A stretch of 64,000 bases of DNA from Sphingomonas aerophila (GCF_014199305.1 NZ_JACIJK010000007.1:62001-126000); one strand, 5' to 3'; positions 53,143 through 62,866 are shown, counted from the first letter of the stretch. The notes: generated by a model from the letters alone, not told the origin. Translations and numbers: made by a program.

Positions 53143-56082
53143 TCAATAGGTCAGACGGGCGGTGACGCTGATCCGGCGATCGTTCAGCACCGACGACTGC
53201 GGCCGGTTCGCTACACCGTAATAGGTGCGGTTCTCGGTGTTGGTCAGGTTGGTGCCGTCCACCGTCATCGCGAAATGAGGCGCGATGGTATAGGTGATCG
53301 ACGCGTCCAGCTGGCCACGCGCATCGTTGAAGATCGGCAGGTTGCCCGACCCGTTGCCACGCGTGGTGACCACGTACTTCGACCGCCAGTTGTAGGCGAC
53401 GCGTGCCGACAGCGGGCCTTTGTCGTAGAAGCCGATCAGGTTGTAGCTGTACTTGGACAACTGCTCCAACGGCACCGTCAACTGCGCACCGGTGGTATCC
53501 TGCGCGTCGGGGGAGGGCGCCTTGCTGTCCACATAGGTGAAGTTCGCTTGGGTGCCGAAGCCCGACAGCCAGCCGGGCAGGAAGTCGAAGAAGGTGTTGC
53601 CGCCGACCTCGAAGCCCTTGATCTTGCCGTTGTCGCCATTCAGCGGGCGGGTGACCTGATAGGTGTAGCTGTTCGTGCCGAAGGTGTAGGTTTCCGGCGC
53701 GGTGACGTTGGCGATGAAGCCGTCGACCTTCTTGTAGAAGCCCGCCGCATACACCGAGGACGTGCGCGAGAAGTAATATTCGAGGCTGACGTCGGCCTGG
53801 TCGGCCGTCAGTGGCCGCAGGTTCGCGTTACCGGTCGTGGCGGTGCGCTGGCCGTTGGTCGGGTTGTTTTCGTAGATGATGATGTTCGGGTTCAGCTGGT
53901 CGAAGCCGGGCCGGGTCAGCGCCTTTGACGCGGCAAGGCGCAACTGCAGCTTGTTCGTGAAGTGGAAGTTGAGGTTCACGCTCGGCAGGAACTTGGTGTA
54001 GTTCGAATCGACCGTCAGTGCGTTGTACACGATCGGGCCGTTGCCGAAGACGGGCTGGCCGGCGGTGTCCACGCCCGTCTGGACCTGGGCCGATGAGCCG
54101 ATGAAGCCTGACGTGTTCACCTTGGTCTTGACCGCGCGCACGCCGATGTTGCCGTCGATCGGCACCGCACCGGAGGTACCGAAGCGGACCACGCCATAGG
54201 CGGTGTAGGTCTTCTCACCCTGCGTGTTGCGGTCGCTTGGCACATAGCCGACGCCGTTCAGCAATGCCTGCTGCTGCGAGGGGTCGACAAAGGGCGCGAG
54301 TGCCTGGCGCGTGGCGTCATAGTCGAGCACGACGTCGCGGTTGAAGAATGTCACACCGTCCGGCACGCCCTGGAACCCGCGATACAGGTCACCGCGGAAC
54401 AGGCGGGTCTGGTACAGGTCGGGCGACAGCGCGCGGGTCAGCCCGTAATAGGCGTAGGTCGAACTGTCCGTAACGGCGGAGCGGTCCGTGTAGCGCACGC
54501 CCGCGGCTATCGATCGCAGGAAGCTGTTATCGAACTTGTAGTCCACATCCAGCCGACCCGCATATTCGGTGCCCACCGAGTGCTCGATATGATCGAGATA
54601 GCCTCCACCCGACGCGTAGTTTGCCGGGTCATCGACCAGGCCGTTGCCATTGGCGGGGTTGTTGTCGGGCGTGATGATCATCGTCGGCACGCCGTTGCCA
54701 ACGGCCGTGTTCAGACGCTCGGCGGTGGAGGCCAGGATCACGATGGAGCGCTGCCCGTCGGTCGTGCCGCGGATGTACTGGAAGTCGCCGTTGACGGTCA
54801 GCCGGTCGGTCGGCCGCCACTTCGCATTCAGCGAATAATCGCTCGTGACCGACTTGCGCTGTTCCAGGCTGGTGTTCGCGTTGGTCGGCACGTTGACGAA
54901 AGTGCCGCTGCGGAAATTGCCGTCCTTGTCATAGGTGAACGGCTGGTTGAAATCGGGCGTGATCGGGTTGTCGCCGGTGTACGCGAAGTAGCTGTAGTCG
55001 CCGTAGCGGAACTTGTAGTCCGAGCGGATATATTCGGCGGTAAGGTCCAGTGTGTCGGTTGGGCGCCACTGAAGCGCGGCATCGACGCCAAAGCGGCGGC
55101 GGTCACCCAGATACTGGCCGATCCCGACGCCGTGCGACAGATAGGTGGGCTTACCCACCCGGTTCAGGCCCTGCGCGGTGGCGTAATCGGTCGGATTGGC
55201 CGGCGTGCCGTTCGCACCAACGGTGTCGTTGAGCAGGTAAAAGGGCTGGCTGGAAATCTGGTCCTGCCGGAACGCCGTCTGTTGATAGGCCAGGTCAACC
55301 AGCAGGCCGATCTCGCCGATACCGGTGTCCCAGCGATCGGACACGAGCAGGTTCGCCTGCGGCTTGGTGGTGTCGTACAGGTCGTAATAGTTGGCGCTGC
55401 CGCTGGCCGAGAGCTTGAACCCGTCAAAGTCGAACGGTTTGCGGGTGCGCAGGTTCACGAGGCCGCCGATACCGCCCTCGATCAGGTTGGCCGCCGGATT
55501 CTTGTAAACGTCGACACCGGCCAGCAGTTCGGAAGGGACATCCTCCAGGCTCAGCGTGCGGCCGTTGTTGGCGGTGAACACGTCGCGGCCGTTGATCTCG
55601 GTGCGGACCTGGCTGAGGCCGCGGATCGCGATGGAGCTACCTTCGCCGAAGTTGCGCTGGATCTGGATGCCGGTGATCCGCTGCAGCGCCTCGGCGACGT
55701 TGCGGTCCGGCAGCTTGCCGATGTCTTCCGCGACAATGGAGTCGACGATCTGGTCGGCGTTACGCTTGATGCCCTGGGCGGAGCTGAGGCTGGCGCGGAC
55801 GCCGGTTACGACCACGTCGCCACCGCTCGCGTCGCTGTTGCCGCTGTTGGGATCAACAACACCCTGGTCGCCGCTGGGCGCCGTGGTCGCGTTGACGGTC
55901 GATGAGTCCTGCCCCTCGGGCGAGGGCGCCGGCGTCGGAGAAGGAGCCTGGGTCGGCGCGGTGCCGCTCTGATCCTGGGCAAGGCCCGGTGCCGCCCATC
56001 CTGCCATCAGCAACGCTGCCAGGGAGGCCGTCGCCTTCAGGTTGGCGCGCGAGCCACGTGCTGCCGTTGAACCCGTCATCAT
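53143..56082 (-). CDS. TonB-dependent outer membrane receptor (carbohydrate type)
   Basis: 979 residues. Signal peptide ASLAALLMAGWAAPGLAQ, then a ~50-residue Pro/Ser/Thr/Gly-rich linker, a TonB-box-like VVVTGVRAS, and the plug with SIVAEDIGKLPDRNVAEAL and RITGIQIQRNFGEGSSIAIRG (written in two blocks). This plug pattern marks the family TIGR01782 known from Caulobacter, Xanthomonas and sphingomonads for saccharide uptake. The barrel ends with an aromatic residue (RISVTARLTY). AGGACGAGG precedes two tandem ATGs. Neighbouring GH31/GH35/GH29 genes suggest xyloglucan oligosaccharides as the ligand. Confidence 0.93.
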   Translation of the reverse strand: MMTGSTAARGSRANLKATASLAALLMAGWAAPGLAQDQSGTAPTQAPSPTPAPSPEGQDSSTVNATTAPSGDQGVVDPNSGNSDASGGDVVVTGVRASLSSAQGIKRNADQIVDSIVAEDIGKLPDRNVAEALQRITGIQIQRNFGEGSSIAIRGLSQVRTEINGRDVFTANNGRTLSLEDVPSELLAGVDVYKNPAANLIEGGIGGLVNLRTRKPFDFDGFKLSASGSANYYDLYDTTKPQANLLVSDRWDTGIGEIGLLVDLAYQQTAFRQDQISSQPFYLLNDTVGANGTPANPTDYATAQGLNRVGKPTYLSHGVGIGQYLGDRRRFGVDAALQWRPTDTLDLTAEYIRSDYKFRYGDYSYFAYTGDNPITPDFNQPFTYDKDGNFRSGTFVNVPTNANTSLEQRKSVTSDYSLNAKWRPTDRLTVNGDFQYIRGTTDGQRSIVILASTAERLNTAVGNGVPTMIITPDNNPANGNGLVDDPANYASGGGYLDHIEHSVGTEYAGRLDVDYKFDNSFLRSIAAGVRYTDRSAVTDSSTYAYYGLTRALSPDLYQTRLFRGDLYRGFQGVPDGVTFFNRDVVLDYDATRQALAPFVDPSQQQALLNGVGYVPSDRNTQGEKTYTAYGVVRFGTSGAVPIDGNIGVRAVKTKVNTSGFIGSSAQVQTGVDTAGQPVFGNGPIVYNALTVDSNYTKFLPSVNLNFHFTNKLQLRLAASKALTRPGFDQLNPNIIIYENNPTNGQRTATTGNANLRPLTADQADVSLEYYFSRTSSVYAAGFYKKVDGFIANVTAPETYTFGTNSYTYQVTRPLNGDNGKIKGFEVGGNTFFDFLPGWLSGFGTQANFTYVDSKAPSPDAQDTTGAQLTVPLEQLSKYSYNLIGFYDKGPLSARVAYNWRSKYVVTTRGNGSGNLPIFNDARGQLDASITYTIAPHFAMTVDGTNLTNTENRTYYGVANRPQSSVLNDRRISVTARLTY

Positions 56083-56201
56083 CCTCGTCCTTCACCTCCG
56101 CTGAGCCGGACCAGCCAAGCGTGGCCGGATCCTTCGCCGGACATCTCCGTCGGCTTAGCCGCACTGGTGCCCGTCACGTTCATTAGCGCAACAGCAACGC
56201 T

Positions 56202-56215
56202 ATTCATATATGAAT
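56202..56215. promoter_or_regulatory. Palindrome in TonB receptor/SGNH hydrolase divergent promoter
   Basis: ATTCATATATGAAT, a perfect 14-base palindrome in a 218-base divergent region, AT-rich against the local GC-rich background. Likely an operator or promoter core. Confidence 0.42.
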
Positions 56216-56300
56216 TTTGATCGCACCAGCGATTACGCTAGGCTGGCGCGATAACGGCGGCAAAACCCGCTGCCTAGCTGTGATAAGAAGGTGACGACGC

Positions 56301-57146
56301 ATGCGGAGCAGCGTGTTGGCCATGCCGGTAGCTGTCGCGGCGCTCGCCCTGTCTGCTTCCTCGCCCGCCAGAACCGCCGACTCAGGCGCCGCGACTGACC
56401 AGGGTCATAGTGCCGAGTCAGTGTACCAAAGCTCGCCCGAGCGGCGGGTCGTGGTGGAGCGTGACTGGGGGCAGTGGCTGGGGCCGTTCCGAGCGAAGCT
56501 GGTCCCAAGCCTGATGCAGGATTTCGGAGAGCGTTACCTGTACGCCGCTGCCAACCGTGCCCTGGGCGCGCCAAAGCCGGGGGAGCAGCGCGTCGTCTTT
56601 CTGGGAGACTCGATCACCGACCGCTGGGATCTGCCGCGCTACTTCCAGGACAGCCATTACGTGAATCGCGGCATAGGCAGCCAGGTCACCGCGCAGATGA
56701 TCCTGCGCTTTCACCAGGATGTAATCGCATTGAAGCCCGCCGCTGTGGTTATCCTGGCCGGCATCAACGACGTCCAGGGCTTCCTGCAGCAGGAAACGGC
56801 CGAGCAGATCGAGGCCAATTGGGAAACCATGGCGGACCTTGCCGACCGCCACGGTATCAAGGTCGTGTTCGGGTCGATCCTGCCCGTCAACAACTACACG
56901 GAGTCGGCACGCGACGTGGTGAAGGAGCGTGATCCTGCGACCTTGCGATCGCTGAACGGCTGGTTGCGGCAGTTCTGTCGGCAGCGCGGCTATGCTTATG
57001 CCGATTATTATTCCGTGCTGGTGGACGACAAGGGCCTGATGCAGCGGGACCTGACGACCGATGGCGTTCACCCGCTGCGTGCTGGATATGCCCGCATGGC
57101 CCCAGTCGCGCGCGCCGCAATCGCTCGCGCTCTGGAGGCGCGCTAG
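56301..57146 (+). CDS. SGNH/GDSL hydrolase, secreted
   Basis: 281 residues with a signal peptide. SGNH blocks are visible: VVFLGDSITDRW (Ser), GIGSQVTAQMILRF (Gly), LAGINDV (Asn) and TTDGVHPLRAGYARM (Asp/His). Such enzymes deacetylate or de-esterify cell wall oligosaccharides. The stop overlaps the stop of the convergent mutarotase gene by four bases. A second SGNH hydrolase is at the end of the cluster. Confidence 0.9.
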   Translation: MRSSVLAMPVAVAALALSASSPARTADSGAATDQGHSAESVYQSSPERRVVVERDWGQWLGPFRAKLVPSLMQDFGERYLYAAANRALGAPKPGEQRVVFLGDSITDRWDLPRYFQDSHYVNRGIGSQVTAQMILRFHQDVIALKPAAVVILAGINDVQGFLQQETAEQIEANWETMADLADRHGIKVVFGSILPVNNYTESARDVVKERDPATLRSLNGWLRQFCRQRGYAYADYYSVLVDDKGLMQRDLTTDGVHPLRAGYARMAPVARAAIARALEAR

Positions 57147-57490
57147 GGCTGCGCCGCCAGATCGAAGATGAGCGCGGCCGGCGTCCATTTCTCGCCGGCT
57201 TTCGCCCAGGAAAGCGGTTGCTGGAAGCCGTCCATCAGGCGCTCCCACGCCTGAACGTCAGGGTCGGCCGCATCGCGCGCAGCCTTTGCCGCCGGGTCGA
57301 AATCGGCCGTGACGTCCAGGATCATCGCCAGCCGCGGCCCGCTGCGAAAGATCTGCATGGCGGCGATGCCGGCCTGCCGGATGCTTGCGACCACCGCGAC
57401 GGGGACTTCGCCTGCCGCATGCCATTCTTCATAGCGCTGGATCAGGGCGGGATCGTCCACCAGGTCGAGCATCAAAACATGGCGTGTCAT
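57143..57490 (-). CDS. L-rhamnose/L-fucose mutarotase (RhaM-like, DUF718)
   Basis: 115 residues. DUF718/RhaM family ferredoxin-like fold: RHVLMLDLVDDPALIQRYEEWH at the start, VVASIRQAGIAAMQIFRSGPRL in the middle and LMDGFQQPL near the end. In the non-phosphorylating L-fucose cluster it probably equilibrates beta- and alpha-L-fucose anomers. The start MTRHV was chosen from homology. Last gene of the minus-strand fucose operon, one base after the SDR stop. Confidence 0.85.
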   Translation of the reverse strand: MTRHVLMLDLVDDPALIQRYEEWHAAGEVPVAVVASIRQAGIAAMQIFRSGPRLAMILDVTADFDPAAKAARDAADPDVQAWERLMDGFQQPLSWAKAGEKWTPAALIFDLAAQP

Positions 57491-57491
57491 G

Positions 57492-58220
57492 TCAGTTGAT
57501 CCAGCCGCCATCGATGATGTGCGCCTGGCCCGTCGTGAACGCGGCTTCATCGCTGGCGAGGTATAGGGCCAGGGCGGCCACCTCTTCGGGCCGTCCCAGT
57601 CGGCCCATGGGCTGACGCTGCGTGAAGTCCGCGCGCGCCTTGGCGTAGTCGCCCGTGTCGTGCAGTCTCTGCTGAAGCGAAGGGGAATCGACCGTGCCGG
57701 GGCAAATGGCGTTGCAGCGAACGCCTTGCGCGACGAAATCTGCCGCCACCGCCTTGGTCAGCCCGATCACCGCAGCCTTGGTTGCACCATAGGCGAAGCG
57801 GTTGGGGATGCCCTTGACCGAGCTGGCGATGGAGGAAACGTTCACGATGCTGCCGCGGCTGCGTTCCAGCATTGCGGGCAGGTACGCCCGGATGGTGCGG
57901 TACATGGCGGTGACGTTGATCTCGTTGGAAAAGGCCCAGTCAGCCTCGTCACAGTCGAGAATGGTGCCGTTGTGAACAAAGCCCGCCGCGTTGATCAGGA
58001 CGTCTATCGGCCCCGTGGTGTGAGGTAAAGTAGCGACCGCCGCCGCATCGCGTACATCGAGCGCCAGTGTCTCTCCCGCTAGTCCCGCCAGCTTGCCCGC
58101 ATCGATGTCGGTCGCGATCACGCGCGCGCCCTCGGCAACGAAGAGTTCGGCGGTGGCGCGGCCGATGCCCTGGCCGGCGGCAGTGATCAGGGCGGTCTTT
58201 CCCGCCAGGCGTCCGCTCAT
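57492..58220 (-). CDS. SDR dehydrogenase, probable 2-keto-3-deoxy-L-fuconate dehydrogenase
   Basis: 242 residues. Classical SDR: TAAGQGIGRATAE (NAD motif TGxxxGxG, here TAAGQGIG), IDVLINAAGF, Ser in IVNVSSIAS, and YGATK for Tyr and Lys. In the Xanthomonas L-fucose route an SDR oxidises 2-keto-3-deoxy-L-fuconate to the 2,4-diketo acid, the substrate of the FAH hydrolase at 44690-45547. BDH2-like 3-hydroxybutyrate dehydrogenase is the alternative by sequence alone. The ATG overlaps the aldo-keto reductase stop. Confidence 0.85.
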   Translation of the reverse strand: MSGRLAGKTALITAAGQGIGRATAELFVAEGARVIATDIDAGKLAGLAGETLALDVRDAAAVATLPHTTGPIDVLINAAGFVHNGTILDCDEADWAFSNEINVTAMYRTIRAYLPAMLERSRGSIVNVSSIASSVKGIPNRFAYGATKAAVIGLTKAVAADFVAQGVRCNAICPGTVDSPSLQQRLHDTGDYAKARADFTQRQPMGRLGRPEEVAALALYLASDEAAFTTGQAHIIDGGWIN

Positions 58221-59206
58221 GGTGCGGTCTCCAGATTAGGCTGTGATTGAAGCGCTAGGTGACAATCGTCCCAAAGCGTGTCGGGGATCGCTCGCGCGGC
58301 CAGGCACATGGTGGCCCTGACCTGATCGGGGCCGACCAGGCCCGGGATGACGCTGGCCACCGCCGGCGCGCGCTTCGGGAATTGCAGCGCGGCGGCGGCG
58401 AGCGGCACACCATAGGTGTCGCAGACCTGTTCCAACCGTGCGACGCGGGCGATCACCTCTGGCGGGGGCGGGGCATAGTTGAAGTGGCTAGCGGCGGCGC
58501 GTGCGCTCCCCTCGACCAGAATGCCGCTGTTGTAGGGGCCGCCGATCACGATCCGCGTGCCCAGCCGCTCGCATCGTTCGAGCAGGGGCGCCGCCTCATC
58601 CTGCTCGAGCAAGGTGTAGCGGCCCGCCAGCAGGACGACGTCAAGCTCGACACGGTCGAGCAGATCCTGGCAGACCGCGATTTCGTTGACGCCGATCCCG
58701 ATCTCGCCGACCGCACCCTCGTCACGCAGGCGCCGCAGGGCAGGGTACCCGCCATCGAGAAAGTCGCGGAGGTGCTGCGCTGCCTGCTCACCATGGGTAG
58801 CCGTGCCAAGATCATGCGCGAACAGGATGTCGATCCAGTCGCGGCCTAGCCGGGCGAGGCTCGCCTCGTGACTGCGCAGCACCCCGTCATGCGTGTAGTC
58901 GAACACGGGTTCGAGCGGCGGCGCGCCGACAAAGCCGTGCCGCTCGACCGCATCGCTGTCGGTGGATGTGAGCAGGCGTCCGACCTTGGTCGAGACGATC
59001 GCGTGCTGGGTGGGATCGTGCCGGGCGAGCGCGCGGCCCAGTCGTTCCTCGGCAAGACCGAAGCCATAATGCGGGGCCACGTCGAAATAGGAGATGCCGT
59101 TGGCGAGCGCGGCCGCAACCGTTTCATCGGCCAGCTGGTCATCGACGAACCGATACAGGTTGCCAATGGCGGCACAGCCCATGCCAAGTGGGGGAAGCTG
59201 GATCAT
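58217..59206 (-). CDS. Aldo-keto reductase, probable L-fucose dehydrogenase
   Basis: 329 residues. AKR barrel: PPLGMGCAAIGNLY at the start, Asp/Tyr in SYFDVAPHYGFGLAEERLG and a Lys in IVSTKVG. L-fucose/D-arabinose dehydrogenases of Xanthomonas and Pseudomonas are of this type and oxidise L-fucose to the lactone. Overlap with the lactonase stop (ATGA) and co-location with the permease support this. Start MIQLPPLG set from homology. Confidence 0.88.
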   Translation of the reverse strand: MIQLPPLGMGCAAIGNLYRFVDDQLADETVAAALANGISYFDVAPHYGFGLAEERLGRALARHDPTQHAIVSTKVGRLLTSTDSDAVERHGFVGAPPLEPVFDYTHDGVLRSHEASLARLGRDWIDILFAHDLGTATHGEQAAQHLRDFLDGGYPALRRLRDEGAVGEIGIGVNEIAVCQDLLDRVELDVVLLAGRYTLLEQDEAAPLLERCERLGTRIVIGGPYNSGILVEGSARAAASHFNYAPPPPEVIARVARLEQVCDTYGVPLAAAALQFPKRAPAVASVIPGLVGPDQVRATMCLAARAIPDTLWDDCHLALQSQPNLETAP

Positions 59207-60012
59207 CGGGTCAGGCCGTAGGTCGCCCGCGCCGTGCCACCGAAGACCGCGTCGTGAAGGGAGGGCGGAACCAACCGGCGGGCCTGCTCCAGCCATCCTG
59301 CATAGTTGCCGGCCAGGGTAAGGACGGGCCAGTCGCTTCCCCACATTAGTCGATCGGTGCCGAACAGGTCGACCAGGACCGACACGATCGGTTCGATCGC
59401 GCCGGCGGGCATGTCAGGCGAGAGTTCGGTCAGCAGGCCCGACAGCTTGCAGCGGACCTGCGGCCGCGCGGCGATCGATGACAGGTCGCGGCGCCATCCC
59501 TCAAGCGCGCGCGGATCAGGCTTGCCCGCGTGATCGATGACAATGGCCAGTTCCGGGTGACGCGCGGCCAGGCGATTGAGGCTGGAAAGGTGGGCCGGAC
59601 GGATCAGCGCTTCGAGGACCAGTCCGGCCTGCTCCATCGCGGCCCAGGCGGGTTCCAGCGCCCCATTGTCGTACCAGTCGGCGGCGCAATCCTGTACCAT
59701 GGGGCGCAGGCCGCGGAGCCGCGAATGCCCTGCCAGTCGGGCGATGGCCTGCGGGGCGTCTGGCGCTTCCAAGTTTGTCCAGCCGACCACGCCAAGGACG
59801 GCCGGGTCGCGATCGGCCAACTCCAGCAGCCAGGCGGTATCGGCCGGGTCTTCCTGGCTCTGCACCAGGATGACACCCTCGGCGGCAACCGGCGCTGTTT
59901 CCTTGCGCCAGTCCTGCAGCGAGAAATGGCGGTGGATCGCGCTCAGAGACGGCGGCGGCCAGCTGAAGCCATTCTCACCTATCCGCCAGACATGGACGTG
60001 CGCGTCGATCAC
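59203..60012 (-). CDS. Amidohydrolase, probable L-fuconolactonase
   Basis: 269 residues. Amidohydrolase-2 superfamily, metal-dependent TIM barrel. IDAHVHVW carries the HxH metal site, VIDHAGKPD a further ligand and MWGSDWPVL the last Asp. Members hydrolyse sugar lactones such as L-fucono- and L-rhamnono-lactone. It sits between the aldo-keto reductase and the permease. GTG start overlapping the permease stop (GTGA). Confidence 0.9.
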   Translation of the reverse strand: MIDAHVHVWRIGENGFSWPPPSLSAIHRHFSLQDWRKETAPVAAEGVILVQSQEDPADTAWLLELADRDPAVLGVVGWTNLEAPDAPQAIARLAGHSRLRGLRPMVQDCAADWYDNGALEPAWAAMEQAGLVLEALIRPAHLSSLNRLAARHPELAIVIDHAGKPDPRALEGWRRDLSSIAARPQVRCKLSGLLTELSPDMPAGAIEPIVSVLVDLFGTDRLMWGSDWPVLTLAGNYAGWLEQARRLVPPSLHDAVFGGTARATYGLTR

Positions 60013-61241
60013 GCCCGCCGCCGTTCCGCCAGCAACGCAAAGCCGAGTACGACCCCGAAGCAGATGGCCGGCACGATCATCGCGACGACGATCGACCCGG
60101 CGCGATCGGACACAAGTCCCATGACGGCGGGGAAAACGGCGCCCCCGACGATCGCCATCACCAACAACGCCGCGGCTGACTTGGTGCGGGCTCCCAGGCC
60201 CTCAACTGTCTCGGCGAAGATGGTCGGGTACATGATCGACATGAAGAAGCTGGAGGCGACCAGCGCCGCGATGCCGATGCCGCCGCCGACCACGGCCGCG
60301 ACGAGCCCGCACATCAGACCCACTCCGGCAAACCCGGCCAGCAGCCGCGTGGGGGAGAAGCGTGTCATCAGCGCGGTGCCGGCAAAGCGGCCCACCATGA
60401 ACAACACCAGTGATGCGGTCAGGTAGTCCGCCCCCGTCCGCTCATTGGTGCCGGGCACGGCCACCTCGCTGTAGCGGATCAGGAAGCTCCAGATGCCGAC
60501 CTGCGCGCCGACATAGAAGAATTGCGCGATCACGCCGGCCAGCACGCGGGGATTGCGCAACACGGCCGCGAAGTCGGATGCGGCACCGACGCCTTCCTCC
60601 ACGTCGTGCTCGGTGGCGACAGCAGGAAAGGGCGTCACCCGGATCAGCAGCGCCCAGACCAGCACCGCCAGCCCAATCACCAGGTACGGACCCTGTACGG
60701 CGGCCGCCTCCGATGCCCGGCCGGCTGCGGAGGTTACCGGGGCGGCATCGCCCGACAGGATGAAGGTGCGACCGATCAGCACGCCGGTGATCGACCCCAG
60801 CGGGTTGAACGCCTGCGCCAGGTTTAGTCGCCGTGCGGCCGTGTCTTCGCTGCCCAGTCGGGCCACGAGCGGGTTGGCGGACGTCTCAAGGAACCCGAGG
60901 CCGCTCGCGATCACGAACAGCGCCAGCAGAAAGGCGGGATAGCTCTGCCACGCTGCAGCGGGCAGGAACATCAGTGCGCCGGCCGCATATAGCAGCAATC
61001 CCAGCAGCACCGCGGCGCGATAACCAAAGCGCCGCATGATCAAAGCCGCCGGTATCGCGAGGCAGAAATAGCCGAGGTAAAAGGCCGATTGAACCAGTCC
61101 GGCCCCGAGGTCGCTGAGGGTGAACAGCTTCTTGAAGTGCGCGATCAGCACGTCGTTGAGGTTGTTGGCGACCCCCCACAGGAAGAATAACGCGACAACC
61201 AGAACCAGCGGCGCGCGCCGCACGGCCAACTGTCCGGTCAT
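60009..61241 (-). CDS. fucP: L-fucose:H+ symporter (FucP-like MFS)
   Basis: 410 residues and 12 membrane helices. FucP signatures: FFLWGVANNLNDVLIAHFKKLF, QSAFYLGYFCLAIPAALIMRRFGYR, and FLETSANPLVARLG. The central GVIAQFFYVGAQVGIWSFLIRY matches FucP. The start ATG overlaps the fucosidase stop by four bases. L-fucose as the substrate is supported by neighbours on both sides. Confidence 0.92.
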   Translation of the reverse strand: MTGQLAVRRAPLVLVVALFFLWGVANNLNDVLIAHFKKLFTLSDLGAGLVQSAFYLGYFCLAIPAALIMRRFGYRAAVLLGLLLYAAGALMFLPAAAWQSYPAFLLALFVIASGLGFLETSANPLVARLGSEDTAARRLNLAQAFNPLGSITGVLIGRTFILSGDAAPVTSAAGRASEAAAVQGPYLVIGLAVLVWALLIRVTPFPAVATEHDVEEGVGAASDFAAVLRNPRVLAGVIAQFFYVGAQVGIWSFLIRYSEVAVPGTNERTGADYLTASLVLFMVGRFAGTALMTRFSPTRLLAGFAGVGLMCGLVAAVVGGGIGIAALVASSFFMSIMYPTIFAETVEGLGARTKSAAALLVMAIVGGAVFPAVMGLVSDRAGSIVVAMIVPAICFGVVLGFALLAERRRA

Positions 61242-62866
61242 GCGATACCCCGGCCGTCGATGCGCACCACGGGCACGAAGCCGCCCGGCGCGCGCCCATT
61301 CAGGCCAAGGTGCAGCCCGCGCGCGTCCTGGCGATGCGCCACGGGGCCGCCGCCCAGCATCGTGACCCGCTCCACCACGCCGGCGTTCGCACCCGATGCA
61401 AGTGCCGCGATCGTGGCGTCGCCAGGCGGCTTCAGAAACTGGGCATAGAGCGCGCCAGCCCTGGTCGTGAAGCGGACATCCTCCGCCGTGAAGGGCTTGG
61501 CCGCTTCTTCGTTCTTCATCCCCGCGACGGGCCGGGTCGGACCCTCGCCATAGATGCGCCACGGCCGCGACGCGAAGATCGCTTCCCCATTGATCGCAAT
61601 CCAGCGCTCCATGTCGTCGAGGATCTTCTCCTCTTCGCTGTCGAGCGCGCCATGGCCCGGCATCGGGATGGAAAGGAGCAGGTTGCCATTCTTGGACACC
61701 ACGTCTGACAGCCGCTGGATGACGTCCTCCGCCGTCTTGTAGCTGCGGTCGTTCAGCCGGGCGACGTTGTAGAACCAGTCGCCGATGCAGGTGTCCGTCT
61801 GCCACGGTTCGGCGCGCAACCGGTCGCTGAAGCCGCGCTCGACATCCTCGACGATGCCGCCCAGTTCATGTGGTTGCAGCTTCTTGCCGGTCAGCACCAC
61901 GTCCACCTTGCCGTGCCACTGGATGGAGCGGTTGTAGTAATCCGCTGCCGCTTCGAGCCCGACCGGGCCGAACGGCAGGCCGGTGTCGTCCATGTAGCAC
62001 AGGTCGGGCTTGTACTTCGCCATCAGGTCCGCCTGGCGCAGCAGCCAGTGCGTGACGTAAGCCGCGTCGCCCGGCGGCGGCGTTTCGATCCATTGCCCGT
62101 CATGCGCGTCATGCCAAGCGTTCATCGCCTCGACCGAGTTGATCCCGTCGGGCACGACCATGTGTCGGCCCGTATAGAGTTGCTGGGGATCGAGCCCGTT
62201 CCACCACTGACCGCGCCCGCCCGCACGGTTCACGCTATAGGCATCGTAACGAACTCCCGCCTTGGGACCGACCGGGTCATAGCCATAGGCGGGTTGATAC
62301 CAGTGCCAGCTATGCGCGGAATGGTTGGACACCCCGAACTTCAACCCCGCCCGCCGCGCTGCTCGCTCCCAGATGCCGACAACGTCGCGCTTCGGCCCGA
62401 CCCGCAGCGAGTTCCACGGGTGGTAGCGGCTGTCATAGCAGTCGAGATTGTCGTGATGGTTGGCGAGGGCCATGAAATACTTGGCCCCGACCCGCTTGTA
62501 GCGCGCGATCAGCGCCGCCGGATCCCAGCGCTCGCCGCGCCACAGGTTCTGGATATCCTTCATCCCGAACACCGATGGGTGGCCATAGGTACGGACGTGG
62601 TGTTCGTACACGGGGTGGCCCTGCATGTACATGAACCGGCCATACCAGTCGCCCTGCGCAGGCACCGACTGCGGCCCCCAATGCGCCCACAGGCCCAGCT
62701 TCGCGTCCCGGAACCAGTCGGGGTACCGATAGTGCTGGCGGAGCGAGTCCCAGGTCGGCTGGACGGGCCCGCGGACCGTGCCCATCGGGCTGGCGGCGAG
62801 CGCCCCGCGAGCGGCGGCAAGCGCGGCGGTGCCGGCGAGGAAGCCGCGGCGGTTGATCTGACTCAT
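61238..62866 (-). CDS. Alpha-L-fucosidase, GH29, Tat-exported
   Basis: 542 residues. N-terminus INRRGFLAGTAALAAARGALA is a twin-arginine signal. GH29 features: WFRDAKLGLWAHWGPQSV near residue 50, GAKYFMALANHHDNLDCYDS, and the nucleophile Asp in CYMDDTGLPFG. It liberates L-fucose for FucP. Overlaps at both ends with neighbours (ATGA) place it in one transcript. Xyloglucan or other plant glycans are likely sources. Confidence 0.93.
   Translation of the reverse strand: MSQINRRGFLAGTAALAAARGALAASPMGTVRGPVQPTWDSLRQHYRYPDWFRDAKLGLWAHWGPQSVPAQGDWYGRFMYMQGHPVYEHHVRTYGHPSVFGMKDIQNLWRGERWDPAALIARYKRVGAKYFMALANHHDNLDCYDSRYHPWNSLRVGPKRDVVGIWERAARRAGLKFGVSNHSAHSWHWYQPAYGYDPVGPKAGVRYDAYSVNRAGGRGQWWNGLDPQQLYTGRHMVVPDGINSVEAMNAWHDAHDGQWIETPPPGDAAYVTHWLLRQADLMAKYKPDLCYMDDTGLPFGPVGLEAAADYYNRSIQWHGKVDVVLTGKKLQPHELGGIVEDVERGFSDRLRAEPWQTDTCIGDWFYNVARLNDRSYKTAEDVIQRLSDVVSKNGNLLLSIPMPGHGALDSEEEKILDDMERWIAINGEAIFASRPWRIYGEGPTRPVAGMKNEEAAKPFTAEDVRFTTRAGALYAQFLKPPGDATIAALASGANAGVVERVTMLGGGPVAHRQDARGLHLGLNGRAPGGFVPVVRIDGRGIA

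Noticed and set aside
54580..55905. Long plus-strand open frame (441 codons) opposite the TonB receptor
   Set aside because: It is the antisense of a well-supported receptor; the translated product is Val/Asp/Arg-rich with no domain pattern. High GC content keeps such frames open.
57492..58220. SDR as 3-hydroxybutyrate dehydrogenase (BDH2-like)
   Set aside because: Sequence alone allows it, but the tight operon with L-fucose genes and the known Xanthomonas pathway make 2-keto-3-deoxyfuconate the better substrate.
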